20,854 nucleotides of DNA from CAZKUR01 sp964556005 (GCA_964556005.1 CAZKUR010000067.1:1-20854); one strand, 5' to 3'; shown: positions 1-7,877, counted from the stretch's first letter. The notes: generated from the sequence alone by a model not told the origin. Numbers and translations: made by a program.

Positions 1-147
1 TATGGAAATGAACTGAATGGAAAAGAGTGCCGGAGTGTGGATTTGAATTTAGGAGCTGGTAAAGTTTTAAGAATTGAAACCGATGACGGAATGGATGATA
101 ATTATTCCGATCATATGGCTTTCGGGGATTTGAGAATTGTATATTAG
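1..147 (+). CDS. C-terminal end of a truncated protein, possibly a carbohydrate-binding (NPCBM-like) domain
   Basis: Frame 1 is open from the first base to a TAG at 145-147, giving 48 residues that start Y-G-N-E-L-N-G and end G-D-L-R-I-V-Y. The gene begins outside the window. The visible part reads V-D-L-N-L-G-A-G-K-V-L-R-I-E-T-D-D-G, then D-N-Y-S-D-H-M-A-F-G-D-L-R-I. This resembles the last strands of NPCBM-type carbohydrate-binding modules, where a Leu-rich strand is followed by an Asp/Gly turn and a D-H-x-x-x-x-D/G-x-R/L-I end. The resemblance is by eye and weak; the domain name is a guess, while the reading frame is solid. It is separated from the next gene by 560 bp and probably belongs to a different unit. 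Confidence 0.6.
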   Translation, partial: YGNELNGKECRSVDLNLGAGKVLRIETDDGMDDNYSDHMAFGDLRIVY

Positions 148-599
148 AATTAAAAATTAACCTCCAATTCCAATTTAAATTTTTACATTTTATTGTGAAT
201 TTTTTGCTGTGAGCTAATTGCTTTACAACATTATAAAGTATGCATGACGAATTAAAACGAGGAACAATCATGATCTTTTTAAAAATAATTTTAAGATTTA
301 TTAAATACGTATAGTTCTTAGGTAGGCTCGAGACTGTCGAATTTCGGACTATTAGATGTTATTCAAAAAAACATTATTCTCTATCTGCAATAATCTAAAA
401 ATCAACAGGTTATCATCTTTTAATATCAAGTAATTTTGTGAGAGTATTTATGTTGCCCTTTCTTTTCCCCATTAGAAAAATTTCTATTTTTAATATTCAT
501 ATTTCCCGTTTTATGGAATAAATCCGTACAAATTCTTGTCATTGCAAATCCATATTCAAAAATTTGCATCTAACCGGTCAAAATATGTTTATAAAATAA

Positions 600-630
600 T
601 GGCAGAAAAATTGATATTTATAAATATTAA
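600..630 (+). promoter_or_regulatory. Shared regulatory element, copy 1 (upstream of the Rieske operon)
   Basis: TGGCA (600-604), six bases, then TTGATATTTATAAATATTAA (611-630). The second part is a 20-bp palindrome with one mismatch. Thirty bases (601-630) are identical to copy 2 at 4259-4288. It lies 77 bp before the Rieske start codon. The palindrome suggests a dimeric regulator site. The TGGCA-N6-TTGAT layout also has sigma-54 -24/-12 spacing, although the usual -12 C is A. Function is inferred from position and recurrence. Confidence 0.7.
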
Positions 631-640
631 TTATTAGCCG

Positions 641-669
641 AAGGTAACAATTAACTATAATTGCACCTT
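641..669 (+). promoter_or_regulatory. Possible hairpin in the leader of the Rieske operon
   Basis: AAGGT (641-645) pairs with ACCTT (665-669), and inside it AATT (649-652) pairs with AATT (659-662). This makes an imperfect stem-loop between the regulatory element and the Rieske start codon. It could be an operator half or an mRNA leader structure, but it is short and AT-rich and may be chance. Confidence 0.2.
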
Positions 670-707
670 AGAAAATTAAGATTTTATTTTTAGGTTAATT
701 ATAAATT

Positions 708-1193
708 ATGCAAAGTTCCAATATCAAAGAATCATTAGTTGACTATACCGGTAACAATAAAGAAATTAAAATTAAAAATCCCTTTAATAAAAAGAATAAT
801 ATAAGCAGGAAGCAGTTTTTCCAGCGGATTGGGCTCTTAGCATTAATTCCAATTTCCGCTGCATGGTATTCTACTGCCGAAAGGCAAATCTTTAAAGATA
901 ATGGAAGGAAGAAGATAATCATCCCGCCCGATATAGCTCAGGGTATTACTTTTAATGATTCAATCATAATTGATAAACGCGGAGATGATATAAAAATTTT
1001 CTCTTCGAAATGTACTCACCTGGGATGTAAAATTAATAAAGTAGAAAACAATGAATTAATATGTCCATGTCATGGTTCACGATTTTCATATAACGGCCGT
1101 CCGGTAAAAGGGCCTGCTGTTTCACCACTCCGTCAATTGCCTATTAAAGTAAACAAAAAGAACGGGGAAATAATCGTCGATGTTCCCGCGTAA
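708..1193 (+). CDS. Rieske [2Fe-2S] protein of a quinol-oxidising cytochrome bc-type complex
   Basis: A 161-residue Rieske protein that would accept electrons from quinol at the Qo site of the cytochrome b encoded next and pass them to the c-type hemes. The two cluster-binding loops are C102-T-H104-L-G-C107 and C119-P-C121-H122-G-S. C102, H104, C119 and H122 are the expected ligands, and C107 with C121 the expected disulfide. The N-terminus has a Tat-like S-R-K-Q-F-F stretch (about 33-38) with Lys in place of the second Arg, then one hydrophobic segment (about 41-55). This is the usual layout of a Tat-inserted, membrane-anchored Rieske protein. The stop lies inside the next gene (14-bp overlap), showing translational coupling. 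The ATG has only a weak upstream AGG. Family assignment is secure; the partner is inferred from the overlap. Confidence 0.93.
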   Translation: MQSSNIKESLVDYTGNNKEIKIKNPFNKKNNISRKQFFQRIGLLALIPISAAWYSTAERQIFKDNGRKKIIIPPDIAQGITFNDSIIIDKRGDDIKIFSSKCTHLGCKINKVENNELICPCHGSRFSYNGRPVKGPAVSPLRQLPIKVNKKNGEIIVDVPA

Positions 1194-3948
1194 AAATAAT
1201 AGAATCACAATTCCATCAAACGGCAACGCAAAACTTTTCGGGTTTACATTCGGCAATATTGCTTTTGCATCATTTATAATTGCAGCCGTATCAGGTGTAC
1301 TTCTGGCAATTCCGTTCGATATAAAAAATCCTTACGATTCTCTTTCATATTTGTTAATGACAAATCCCGGCGGTGTTCTATTTAGAAATATTCATTACTG
1401 GAGTGCGCAGCTATTTCTAATTTTCTCTATTCTTCATCTTTATGATCATCTTAAAAGAAATACCGAACGTGAATTGAAAAACGGAGTTTGGGCAAGGCTG
1501 ACTTTTTCCATACTCGTTATTTTTTTCGTGATGCTCTCCGGCTTTATAATCAAAGGCGATGCTGATGGTCAGCAGGCACGGCAGATTATAAGTACTCTTA
1601 TCGAAAGAATACCTCTTATCGGCAAAGCTATTTCCGTTTCCCTGCTCGGTTCGGGAAATGATTATCAAATTCTTTATGTAAATCATATTGCAACTGCAAC
1701 AATATTCCTATGGATAATTATTGTTGAACATGCTAAATTTTTCTGGCCCAAGCTAAAGCTTTTTCTTTACATTTTGCCAATTATCATTCTAATAGGTTAT
1801 ATTTTTCCGCCGCAGCTTCATGACGGTCTTAACCAGGTGATTAAAGGTCCATGGTTTTTTCTCGGTTTACAGGAAATACTTCATTGGCTTACTATTCCGT
1901 CTCTATCTATTATAATAGGATTAATTTTTCTTATTGCGATTTATCTTTTGCCAAAACTTAAGCTTAAACAATCAACTCTTGTTAAAAAATTTGTATTAGG
2001 TTCAGGAATACTTTATCTCATTCTGATTATAATAGGATTCTATTTTAGAGGTGCAGACTGGCAATTTATATGGCCCTGGAAAAATCCTGTTGTGACCCAA
2101 TACGAATTTGAGCCTTTCGATAATATATCCGCTCCACCGGATTCCCAGCTTGCGAAGAATAATATCCCTATAATATTAGGTAGAAGAGAGGGCTGTTTAT
2201 ACTGCCATAAAAACGTAACCGGGTTTTCACCTGCGCATAACCCGGAATCAATCGGATGCGTTTCGTGCCACGGCGGCAACCCATTTACACTTAATAAAAC
2301 TTATGCGCACAAAGGAATGATTTTAATTCCAGGCAATATTGCCGAAGCAAAAAGAACATGCGGTTCTGCAAATTGTCATCCCGATATTTCAGACAGAATT
2401 CAAAATACATTGATGACTACTATGTCGGGAGTAGTTAGTGTCGATAAATATGTTTTTGGAGAATTGCCCAGCCCGGATCATTACAGTAATATTGATAATA
2501 TAAGATATTCGCAAGCAGATACACATTTACGCGAACTCTGCGCTTCGTGTCATTTAAGCGGTACAAAAACAGATTTAGGTCCTATCGATCAACTTTCCCG
2601 CGGCGGAGGCTGCAATGCATGTCATTTAAATTACGATTCTCTTTCTCTTAAAGATTTGAAAAATATTTCCGGTATGAGTAGCGAACTTCAGGATACTTCA
2701 CAGAAATTTTATCATCCTTCGCTTTCAATTAAGATAACCGATACACACTGCTTTGGCTGCCATAGCAGATCGGGAAGAATTTCTACAAATTATGAAGGCT
2801 GGCATGATACTCTTTTAAAAGAAAGTGAAGTTAAAAACGATTCTGTTTATAGGATATTACAAGACGGACGCGTTTTTGTTCGTGCGCAAGCTGATGTGCA
2901 TTATGAAAAAGGAATGGAATGCATAGACTGCCACATATCCAGAGAAACTATGGGCGATGGCAAAAAATATTATCATGAGGAAGACCAGGTTAAAGTTGCA
3001 TGCACTGATTGTCATTTCAACGGAAAGCCTTTGACAGTAACAAAAAATCAGTTAGATGCCGAATCGCAGAAAATTATAACTTTAAGAAAATATGAAGGCA
3101 AGAATATTAAATTCCTTAAAACGAAAAATTCTGGCTACCCGTTAGTAAATACTTTTATTAATGATAAAAATGAACCCGTGTTGAGAACGAAAAATTCCGA
3201 TAAAATTCTGCCTTTGAAACCTCCGGCATTAATTTGTACTAATTCAAAAGCGCACAAAGATTTGTCATGCTCAAGCTGTCATACAGCATGGGCCACACAG
3301 TGCGTTGGATGTCATACTCAATATGAGCCCGGTGAAAAAGCTTTTGATCTTCTCGCGAAGAAGGATGTTTACGGAGCCTGGATCGAAACTTCCAAAAATT
3401 ACCTAACTGAACCGCCTGCGTTAGGTGTTAGACTTTTAAAATCCGAAAACGGCAAGATTAAAAAAGAAGTCGATAGTTTTATTCCGGGAATGATTATTAC
3501 GATACAGGATGAAAAAACATCATCGAAAAATAATGATATTATTTTTAAACGGCTTTATGCACCTTCGTTCCCGCATACGATATCGAAAAGCGGGCGAAGC
3601 TGCAAATCATGTCATAATAATCCGGTTGCTCTCGGGTACGGCAGGGGAGAATTAGAATATGCTAAAGATGGAAATTTCGGAAAATGGAAATTTACTCCAA
3701 AATATCCGCTGCTTAAATATGATGGTTTGCCCGAAGATGCATGGATAGGTTTTCTGCAAACTCGCGGAGTATCTTCAACAACAAGAACTAATGCAAGACC
3801 TTTTAACATTGACGAACAGAAAAAAATTTTAACAGTCGGCGCTTGTTTAACATGTCACAAAGACAACTCAAAACCGATGGAAGAATATCTTTCCACCGGT
3901 AAAATGCCAAAAGTAACGAAAAAGTGTTTGCTGCCGGAGTGGAATTAA
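1180..3948 (+). CDS. Fused cytochrome b (b6 plus subunit-IV-like) and 12-heme cytochrome c
   Basis: A 922-residue membrane protein. Residues 1-190 form a b6-like four-helix core with heme-b ligands H72/H86 (14 apart) and H169/H184 (15 apart, the spacing of b6-type rather than mitochondrial cytochrome b). Residues 191-290 resemble subunit IV, with three more helices and a Qo-loop motif G223-P-W-F in place of P-E-W-Y. The remaining 620 residues carry eleven CXXCH heme sites (first Cys at about 339, 360, 454, 478, 524, 581, 608, 697, 708, 808 and 889) and one C-X4-CH at 394-400. The c-domain should sit outside the cytoplasmic membrane and replace cytochrome c1, taking electrons from the Rieske protein encoded just upstream. 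A separate subunit IV or cytochrome c1 gene is absent. The terminal acceptor is unknown; it could be an extracytoplasmic reductase or an electron-export chain. The fold is clear, the role is inferred. Confidence 0.9.
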   Translation: MFPRKNNRITIPSNGNAKLFGFTFGNIAFASFIIAAVSGVLLAIPFDIKNPYDSLSYLLMTNPGGVLFRNIHYWSAQLFLIFSILHLYDHLKRNTERELKNGVWARLTFSILVIFFVMLSGFIIKGDADGQQARQIISTLIERIPLIGKAISVSLLGSGNDYQILYVNHIATATIFLWIIIVEHAKFFWPKLKLFLYILPIIILIGYIFPPQLHDGLNQVIKGPWFFLGLQEILHWLTIPSLSIIIGLIFLIAIYLLPKLKLKQSTLVKKFVLGSGILYLILIIIGFYFRGADWQFIWPWKNPVVTQYEFEPFDNISAPPDSQLAKNNIPIILGRREGCLYCHKNVTGFSPAHNPESIGCVSCHGGNPFTLNKTYAHKGMILIPGNIAEAKRTCGSANCHPDISDRIQNTLMTTMSGVVSVDKYVFGELPSPDHYSNIDNIRYSQADTHLRELCASCHLSGTKTDLGPIDQLSRGGGCNACHLNYDSLSLKDLKNISGMSSELQDTSQKFYHPSLSIKITDTHCFGCHSRSGRISTNYEGWHDTLLKESEVKNDSVYRILQDGRVFVRAQADVHYEKGMECIDCHISRETMGDGKKYYHEEDQVKVACTDCHFNGKPLTVTKNQLDAESQKIITLRKYEGKNIKFLKTKNSGYPLVNTFINDKNEPVLRTKNSDKILPLKPPALICTNSKAHKDLSCSSCHTAWATQCVGCHTQYEPGEKAFDLLAKKDVYGAWIETSKNYLTEPPALGVRLLKSENGKIKKEVDSFIPGMIITIQDEKTSSKNNDIIFKRLYAPSFPHTISKSGRSCKSCHNNPVALGYGRGELEYAKDGNFGKWKFTPKYPLLKYDGLPEDAWIGFLQTRGVSSTTRTNARPFNIDEQKKILTVGACLTCHKDNSKPMEEYLSTGKMPKVTKKCLLPEWN

Positions 3949-4310
3949 ACATAATAAAAATTAATATCTCAGTAAAAAGATCAGGTGTTATTTGTATTCA
4001 TCTCCTACAAGAGATGTTGGATGTTCCACTCTACTTTTGGGAAGTGATTGTTAACTTATAAGTACAATAAAGATTTACAAACTAATATTGAGATTTTATG
4101 TTAAAAATATAAATAGATTGTTTTTATTGAATATATAGTTGCATCCCCGAATTATTAAAAATACTTTTTTTCTCATTATTCCATGTAAAAAGTATAATAG
4201 CTTCTTATATTTAAGAAAACAGTATATTAAAATTATGATTGCATCGATTTTTCTTGCTGGCAGAAAAATTGATATTTATAAATATTAACTTTAAAAAAAG
4301 AGAGAATTAA
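3949..4310. other. Intergenic region, 362 bp
   Basis: No gene is seen. A short perfect hairpin, CATCTC (3999-4004) with GAGATG (4011-4016), lies 50 bp after the cytochrome gene. It has no T-run behind it, so it is at best a weak terminator or an mRNA-end stem. The rest is AT-rich until copy 2 of the shared regulatory element at 4258-4288. Confidence 0.5.
4258..4288 (+). promoter_or_regulatory. Shared regulatory element, copy 2 (upstream of the molybdenum-cofactor operon)
   Basis: TGGCA (4258-4262), six bases, then TTGATATTTATAAATATTAA (4269-4288). Bases 4259-4288 are identical to 601-630, while the flanks differ, so the conserved block has sharp edges. It ends only 22 bp before the ATG of the AhpD-fold gene. 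The core promoter must therefore overlap it or start just upstream. With sigma-54-type spacing the start would fall near 4284, leaving a leader of about 27 nt. Confidence 0.72.
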
Positions 4311-4631
4311 ATGGCTATACCAAAAAGGTTTAAAAAATTTACGGAAGATTATCCTGATGTAGCTTCGGCTTATGAAGCATTAGGCAATGCTGTACATTCT
4401 GCCGGGCCGCTGGATGTAAAAACAAGAGCTTTAATTAAATTAGGAATTTCTACAGGCGCAAGACTTGAAGGTGCAGCGCATTCGCATGCAAGAAAAGCGT
4501 TGAAAGCAGGAGTAACAAAAGAAGAAATGACACAAGCTGTTTTACTTGCAATGCCTACTATCGGGCTGCCTTCTACCATGGCTGCTCTTAGCTGGCTGGA
4601 TGATATATTCGAAAAAGAAGAAAACAAATAA
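4311..4631 (+). CDS. AhpD-fold / carboxymuconolactone-decarboxylase family protein without redox cysteines
   Basis: A 106-residue all-helical protein of the carboxymuconolactone decarboxylase/AhpD family. It is recognised from the central R-A-L-I-K-L-G-I-S-T-G-A segment and the E53-G-A-A-H57-S-H59-A-R-K-A motif, followed by A-G-V-T-K-E-E-M. Peroxidase-type AhpD proteins carry CXXC in this motif; there is no cysteine anywhere here, so thiol peroxidase chemistry is excluded. Many short family members of this kind have no known reaction. It is the first gene after a copy of the shared element and lies 32 bp before moaA, so it is probably co-transcribed with the cofactor genes. A GAGAG stretch lies about 5-10 bp before the ATG. 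The family is clear, the function unknown. Confidence 0.85.
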   Translation: MAIPKRFKKFTEDYPDVASAYEALGNAVHSAGPLDVKTRALIKLGISTGARLEGAAHSHARKALKAGVTKEEMTQAVLLAMPTIGLPSTMAALSWLDDIFEKEENK

Positions 4632-4663
4632 CTATTTTTTTATTTACCTTCGTGCATTAAAAG

Positions 4664-5665
4664 ATGATTATTCTGAAAGATAATTTCAACCGGGTTCACG
4701 ACTACCTGCGGATTTCACTTACCGACAAATGCAATTTAAATTGTTTGTACTGCAATCCAACAGGTGTCGAAGGTTTAAAATTTAGGAAAGATGATATTCT
4801 TTCTTTTGAAGAATTGTTGAGAATCATCGATGTTTTTGCCGGGAAACTTGGAATACGAAAAATCAGATTTACCGGCGGCGAACCTTTGGTTAGAAAAGAT
4901 GTTTTATTCTTCTTTGAAGAAGTTTATAAATTGAAATTGAAATACGGTTTCAAAGTCGGACTGACTACTAACGGTACTATTCTCGAAGATAAACTCGAAA
5001 AACTTAAATACTCCGGACTCGATAAACTTAATATCAGCCTCGACTCTCTTCAACCGGAGAGATTTAAATATATCACCGGTAAAGATCAGATTAATAAAGT
5101 ATTAAACGCGATAGATAAAGCGGAAAAGCACAATTTCTCTTCTCTAAAAATCAATGTAGTAATTATTAAAAAAATTAATGATGATGAAATTTTCGACTTT
5201 GTTGAATTTGCTAAAAACAGGAAAATAACAGTTAGGTTTATTGAATTCATGCCGTTTGGCAACAACGAATGGAGCAGGGGAGGATTCGTTGGCTACCTTG
5301 AAATGAAAAAATTGATCGAAGAGAAATATTCACTTCATGAAATCAGCTACGATGGAAACAATGTTTCAAAGGATTATGCTATTGAAGGCTTTAAAGGAAA
5401 CATTGGTTTTGTCAGTTCAATTTCCGATCACTTTTGCAGTACATGCAACCGTTTGAGAATTAATGCCAAAGGAAAAATGAAATTGTGTCTTTTCTCTTCC
5501 GGCCAAAACGAACTTGATTTAAAACATCTGATTAATTCCGGTATTGACGATAATTCAATTTGCCGTGAAGTTGAAAATATTCTGAAATTTAAATTAGAAT
5601 ATCATCCTGATGTTGAAGAACTTATTAAATTGGAAGAGAACAAAATGTTAAGCATCGGAGGATAA
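4664..5665 (+). CDS. moaA: GTP 3',8-cyclase MoaA (molybdenum cofactor biosynthesis)
   Basis: A radical-SAM enzyme that, with MoaC, turns GTP into cyclic pyranopterin monophosphate in the first step of molybdopterin synthesis in the cytoplasm. The 333-residue length is normal for the family. The SAM cluster motif is C23-N-L-N-C27-L-Y-C30, followed by T-G-G-E-P at 70-74. The second, substrate-binding cluster is C258-S-T-C261 with C275. The protein ends in Gly-Gly, the conserved tail that reaches into the active site. Those two Gly codons (GGA GGA) also form the Shine-Dalgarno sequence for moaC, whose ATG begins one base after the moaA stop. The assignment is firm. Confidence 0.97.
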   Translation: MIILKDNFNRVHDYLRISLTDKCNLNCLYCNPTGVEGLKFRKDDILSFEELLRIIDVFAGKLGIRKIRFTGGEPLVRKDVLFFFEEVYKLKLKYGFKVGLTTNGTILEDKLEKLKYSGLDKLNISLDSLQPERFKYITGKDQINKVLNAIDKAEKHNFSSLKINVVIIKKINDDEIFDFVEFAKNRKITVRFIEFMPFGNNEWSRGGFVGYLEMKKLIEEKYSLHEISYDGNNVSKDYAIEGFKGNIGFVSSISDHFCSTCNRLRINAKGKMKLCLFSSGQNELDLKHLINSGIDDNSICREVENILKFKLEYHPDVEELIKLEENKMLSIGG

Positions 5666-5666
5666 G

Positions 5667-6149
5667 ATGGCTAGGCTTTCTCATATAAATTCTAAAGGAG
5701 AAGCAGCTATGGTGGATATTTCGGAAAAACCTGAAACCGTTAGAACTGCCGAAGCGTTCGCAGAAGTATTTGTCTCTTCTGAAGTTTTTAAAAGAATAAA
5801 AGAAAATACCGTTGAAAAAGGAGATGTACTTTCAATCGCTAAGTTTGCCGGGATACAAGCAGCAAAAAAAACTTACGAATTAATTCCGCTGTGTCACAAT
5901 ATCCCTGTATCGAATATTTATCTGGAATTGAAATTAAACTCAAAGACAAAATCTGTTGGTATTAAATCCAAAGCAAAAACGGTTGCAAAAACAGGCATTG
6001 AAATGGAAGCGCTTACGGCTGTATCGGTTGCAGCGCTTACTGTTTACGATATGTGTAAAGCTATAGATAAAACTATAATTATAACAAACATTAAGCTGCT
6101 TTCAAAAACCGGCGGTAAAAGCGGAAATTATTCTATCGATGATATTTAA
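5667..6149 (+). CDS. moaC: Cyclic pyranopterin monophosphate synthase MoaC
   Basis: It converts the MoaA product to cyclic pyranopterin monophosphate. The 160-residue length is typical. Diagnostic stretches are M-V-D-I-S near 15-19, L-C-H-N-I-P at 75-80, and M-E-A-L-T-A-V-S-V-A-A-L-T-V-Y-D-M at 113-129. Catalytic D128 and K131 are at the same numbers as in the E. coli enzyme. The start codon has GGAGG immediately upstream, inside the end of moaA. Its last codons overlap the first possible start of the MOSC gene at 6139. Confidence 0.97.
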   Translation: MARLSHINSKGEAAMVDISEKPETVRTAEAFAEVFVSSEVFKRIKENTVEKGDVLSIAKFAGIQAAKKTYELIPLCHNIPVSNIYLELKLNSKTKSVGIKSKAKTVAKTGIEMEALTAVSVAALTVYDMCKAIDKTIIITNIKLLSKTGGKSGNYSIDDI

Positions 6150-6669
6150 ACAAATTAAAGCAGATGTGAAGTTAATGGAATCAAATTTAATCGATACGGA
6201 AATAGAGGAGAAGAAAGTCAAAGAAAAACCGGCTGGAAAAATCGTTGCTATTTCTATCAGTAAAAAAAGAGGTATTCCGAAGAGTAATGTACCTTCGGCT
6301 AAGCTTTTAAAGAATTACGGGATTGAGGGTGACAGCCACGCAGGAAACTGGCATCGGCAAGTTAGTTTTTTAGCTGTTGAGAGTATCGATAAAATGAGAA
6401 AAGCCGGCCTTCCAGGATTAAGACCTGGCGCTTTTGCTGAAAACATTACTACTGAGTTTATTGATATTCCGAATTTGAAGATCGGTTCGAAAATAAAAAT
6501 CGGTAATGAGGCCGAACTTGAAATTACACAGATTGGGAAAGAATGCCATACAAAGTGTGCTATCTTTGTTAAGGTTGGTGATTGTGTAATGCCTAAAGAA
6601 GGTATTTTTGCTAAAGTTATAAAATCAGGGCAGATATTTACCGGCGATACGGTTTCTGTCGAAGGATAA
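6139..6669 (+). CDS. MOSC-domain protein (molybdenum-cofactor associated, probable sulfur handling)
   Basis: A 176-residue stand-alone MOSC protein. MOSC domains occur in Moco sulfurases and in proteins that bind Moco or a cysteine-bound sulfur. The start of the domain is G-K-I-V-A-I-S-I-S (33-41), followed by G-I-E-G-D-S-H-A-G and W-H-R-Q-V-S. The likely catalytic or sulfur-carrying region is G-K-E-C-H-T-K-C, then G-D-C-V-M-P-K-E-G-I-F-A, three conserved cysteines as in small bacterial MOSC proteins found in moa/moe operons. The first ATG (6139) overlaps the end of moaC by 11 bp; a second in-frame ATG at 6175 would remove 12 residues that lie outside the domain. Cofactor-related from its place between moaC and moeA; the exact reaction is unknown. 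Confidence 0.88.
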   Translation: MIFKQIKADVKLMESNLIDTEIEEKKVKEKPAGKIVAISISKKRGIPKSNVPSAKLLKNYGIEGDSHAGNWHRQVSFLAVESIDKMRKAGLPGLRPGAFAENITTEFIDIPNLKIGSKIKIGNEAELEITQIGKECHTKCAIFVKVGDCVMPKEGIFAKVIKSGQIFTGDTVSVEG

Positions 6670-6671
6670 AT

Positions 6672-7877
6672 ATGATAAGTTTTAACGAAGCTAATCAAAT
6701 AATAAGCAACGAATTCAAAGAACTTCAGATATCACAGGAGTGTGTAGACCTTCCTAATTCTGTAAACAGAATTTTGTCAGAGGATGTTTATTCCGATCTG
6801 AATCTGCCGCCGTTCAATAATTCGGCAATGGACGGTTATGCAATTATGTATAATGAAGGGATTCGATCGTGGAAAATTACCGGTGAGATTTCAGCAGGTA
6901 ATTTTATTGAACATTCACTTGATGATTATTCTGCAGTAACGATAATGACCGGCGGAAAACTGCCTGCCAATTGCGATACCATAATTCCTGTTGAATTTGT
7001 TTTGGTTAACGGCGACGAAGTTAAATTAAAAGATGAAGTCGAAATTAAAAAAGGACAGAACATACGTAAAGCCGGAGATGATTTAGCAAAAGGAAAGCTT
7101 GCATTACCAAAAGATACTTTTTTAAAACCTCATCATATTGCTGCTGCAGCCTCATGCGGAAAAGTAAATTTAAAAGTTTACGGAAAATTAAGAATCGGTG
7201 TTCTCGCCACAGGTGATGAATTAGTCGATATTCATGAAACACCGCAGGATGATAAGATAAGATGCTCTAATCTTTATTCGCTTCTCTCGGCAATAAGAGA
7301 TATGAATATGCAGGCAATTAATTTTGGTATTGTGAAAGACAACAAACAGCTTATCCGTGATAGAATCAAATGGGCATTTGAAAGTGATTTAGACATTTTC
7401 CTTACAACCGGCGGTGTTTCAGTCGGTAAATTTGATTATTTAAAAGAAATTTACGAAGAGCTGGGTGTAGATATTAAATTTTGGCAGGTATATGTTAAAC
7501 CCGGCAAACCGGCTTTGTTTGGGACATATAAAAACAACGACAAAACTATTTTAGTATTTGGCCTTCCGGGAAATCCTGTTTCTTGCCTTGTAAATTTTAT
7601 CCTGTTTGTTAAGCAAAATATATTAAGATATTTTAATAATGAAGATCAAAACCATGTACAAGCAGTGCTGGAAGATGATTTGAAGAAAGAAGATAAAAAG
7701 AGACATTTTATGAGGGGCTTTCTCACTTACAATGAAGGTGCTTATTATGTAAAGAAAGTCGGTTCACAGTCTTCCGGCAATATTGCACAGATGGCGATGT
7801 CGAATTGTCTTATAGTTGTGGAAGAAGAGCGTTTTAATCCTGCAAAAGGAGAACTTGTAAAATGTATAATGATATAA
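6672..7877 (+). CDS. moeA: Molybdopterin molybdenumtransferase MoeA
   Basis: Inserts molybdate into (adenylylated) molybdopterin. The 401-residue length is normal. Motifs in order are P-P-F-N-N-S-A-M-D-G-Y-A (46-57), M-T-G-G-K-L-P, A-T-G-D-E-L-V (about 179-185), the MoCF-domain signature T-T-G-G-V-S-V-G-K-F-D-Y (245-256), P-G-K-P (277-280) and F-G-L-P-G-N-P-V-S (296-304). The ATG lies two bases after the MOSC stop, with GAAGG upstream. The end overlaps mobA by 16 bp. No MogA/MoaB-like adenylyltransferase partner gene is in the window, so that step must be encoded elsewhere. Confidence 0.97.
   Translation: MISFNEANQIISNEFKELQISQECVDLPNSVNRILSEDVYSDLNLPPFNNSAMDGYAIMYNEGIRSWKITGEISAGNFIEHSLDDYSAVTIMTGGKLPANCDTIIPVEFVLVNGDEVKLKDEVEIKKGQNIRKAGDDLAKGKLALPKDTFLKPHHIAAAASCGKVNLKVYGKLRIGVLATGDELVDIHETPQDDKIRCSNLYSLLSAIRDMNMQAINFGIVKDNKQLIRDRIKWAFESDLDIFLTTGGVSVGKFDYLKEIYEELGVDIKFWQVYVKPGKPALFGTYKNNDKTILVFGLPGNPVSCLVNFILFVKQNILRYFNNEDQNHVQAVLEDDLKKEDKKRHFMRGFLTYNEGAYYVKKVGSQSSGNIAQMAMSNCLIVVEEERFNPAKGELVKCIMI

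Larger units (their letters stand above)
148..707. other. Intergenic region, 560 bp, AT-rich
   Basis: No convincing gene is seen here. It holds the shared palindromic element (600-630) and a weak hairpin (641-669), described separately. A possible 24-codon reading frame (ATG 240 to TAG 314; M-H-D-E-L-K-R-G-T-I-M...) has a weak GAGGA in front of its inner ATG at 270, but nothing supports it as a gene. No clear terminator with a T-run follows the gene ending at 147. No tRNA-like or riboswitch-like fold was recognised. Confidence 0.6.

Noticed and set aside
240..314. 24-codon reading frame (ATG 240 or ATG 270 to TAG 314) with GAGGA in front of the inner ATG
   Set aside because: Too short, low-complexity hydrophobic end and AT-rich setting; no family resemblance and no neighbour that would explain a small peptide.
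3999..4016. Hairpin CATCTC/GAGATG as terminator of the Rieske operon
   Set aside because: The stem is only 6 bp and has no following T-run; noted in the intergenic entry but not called as a terminator.
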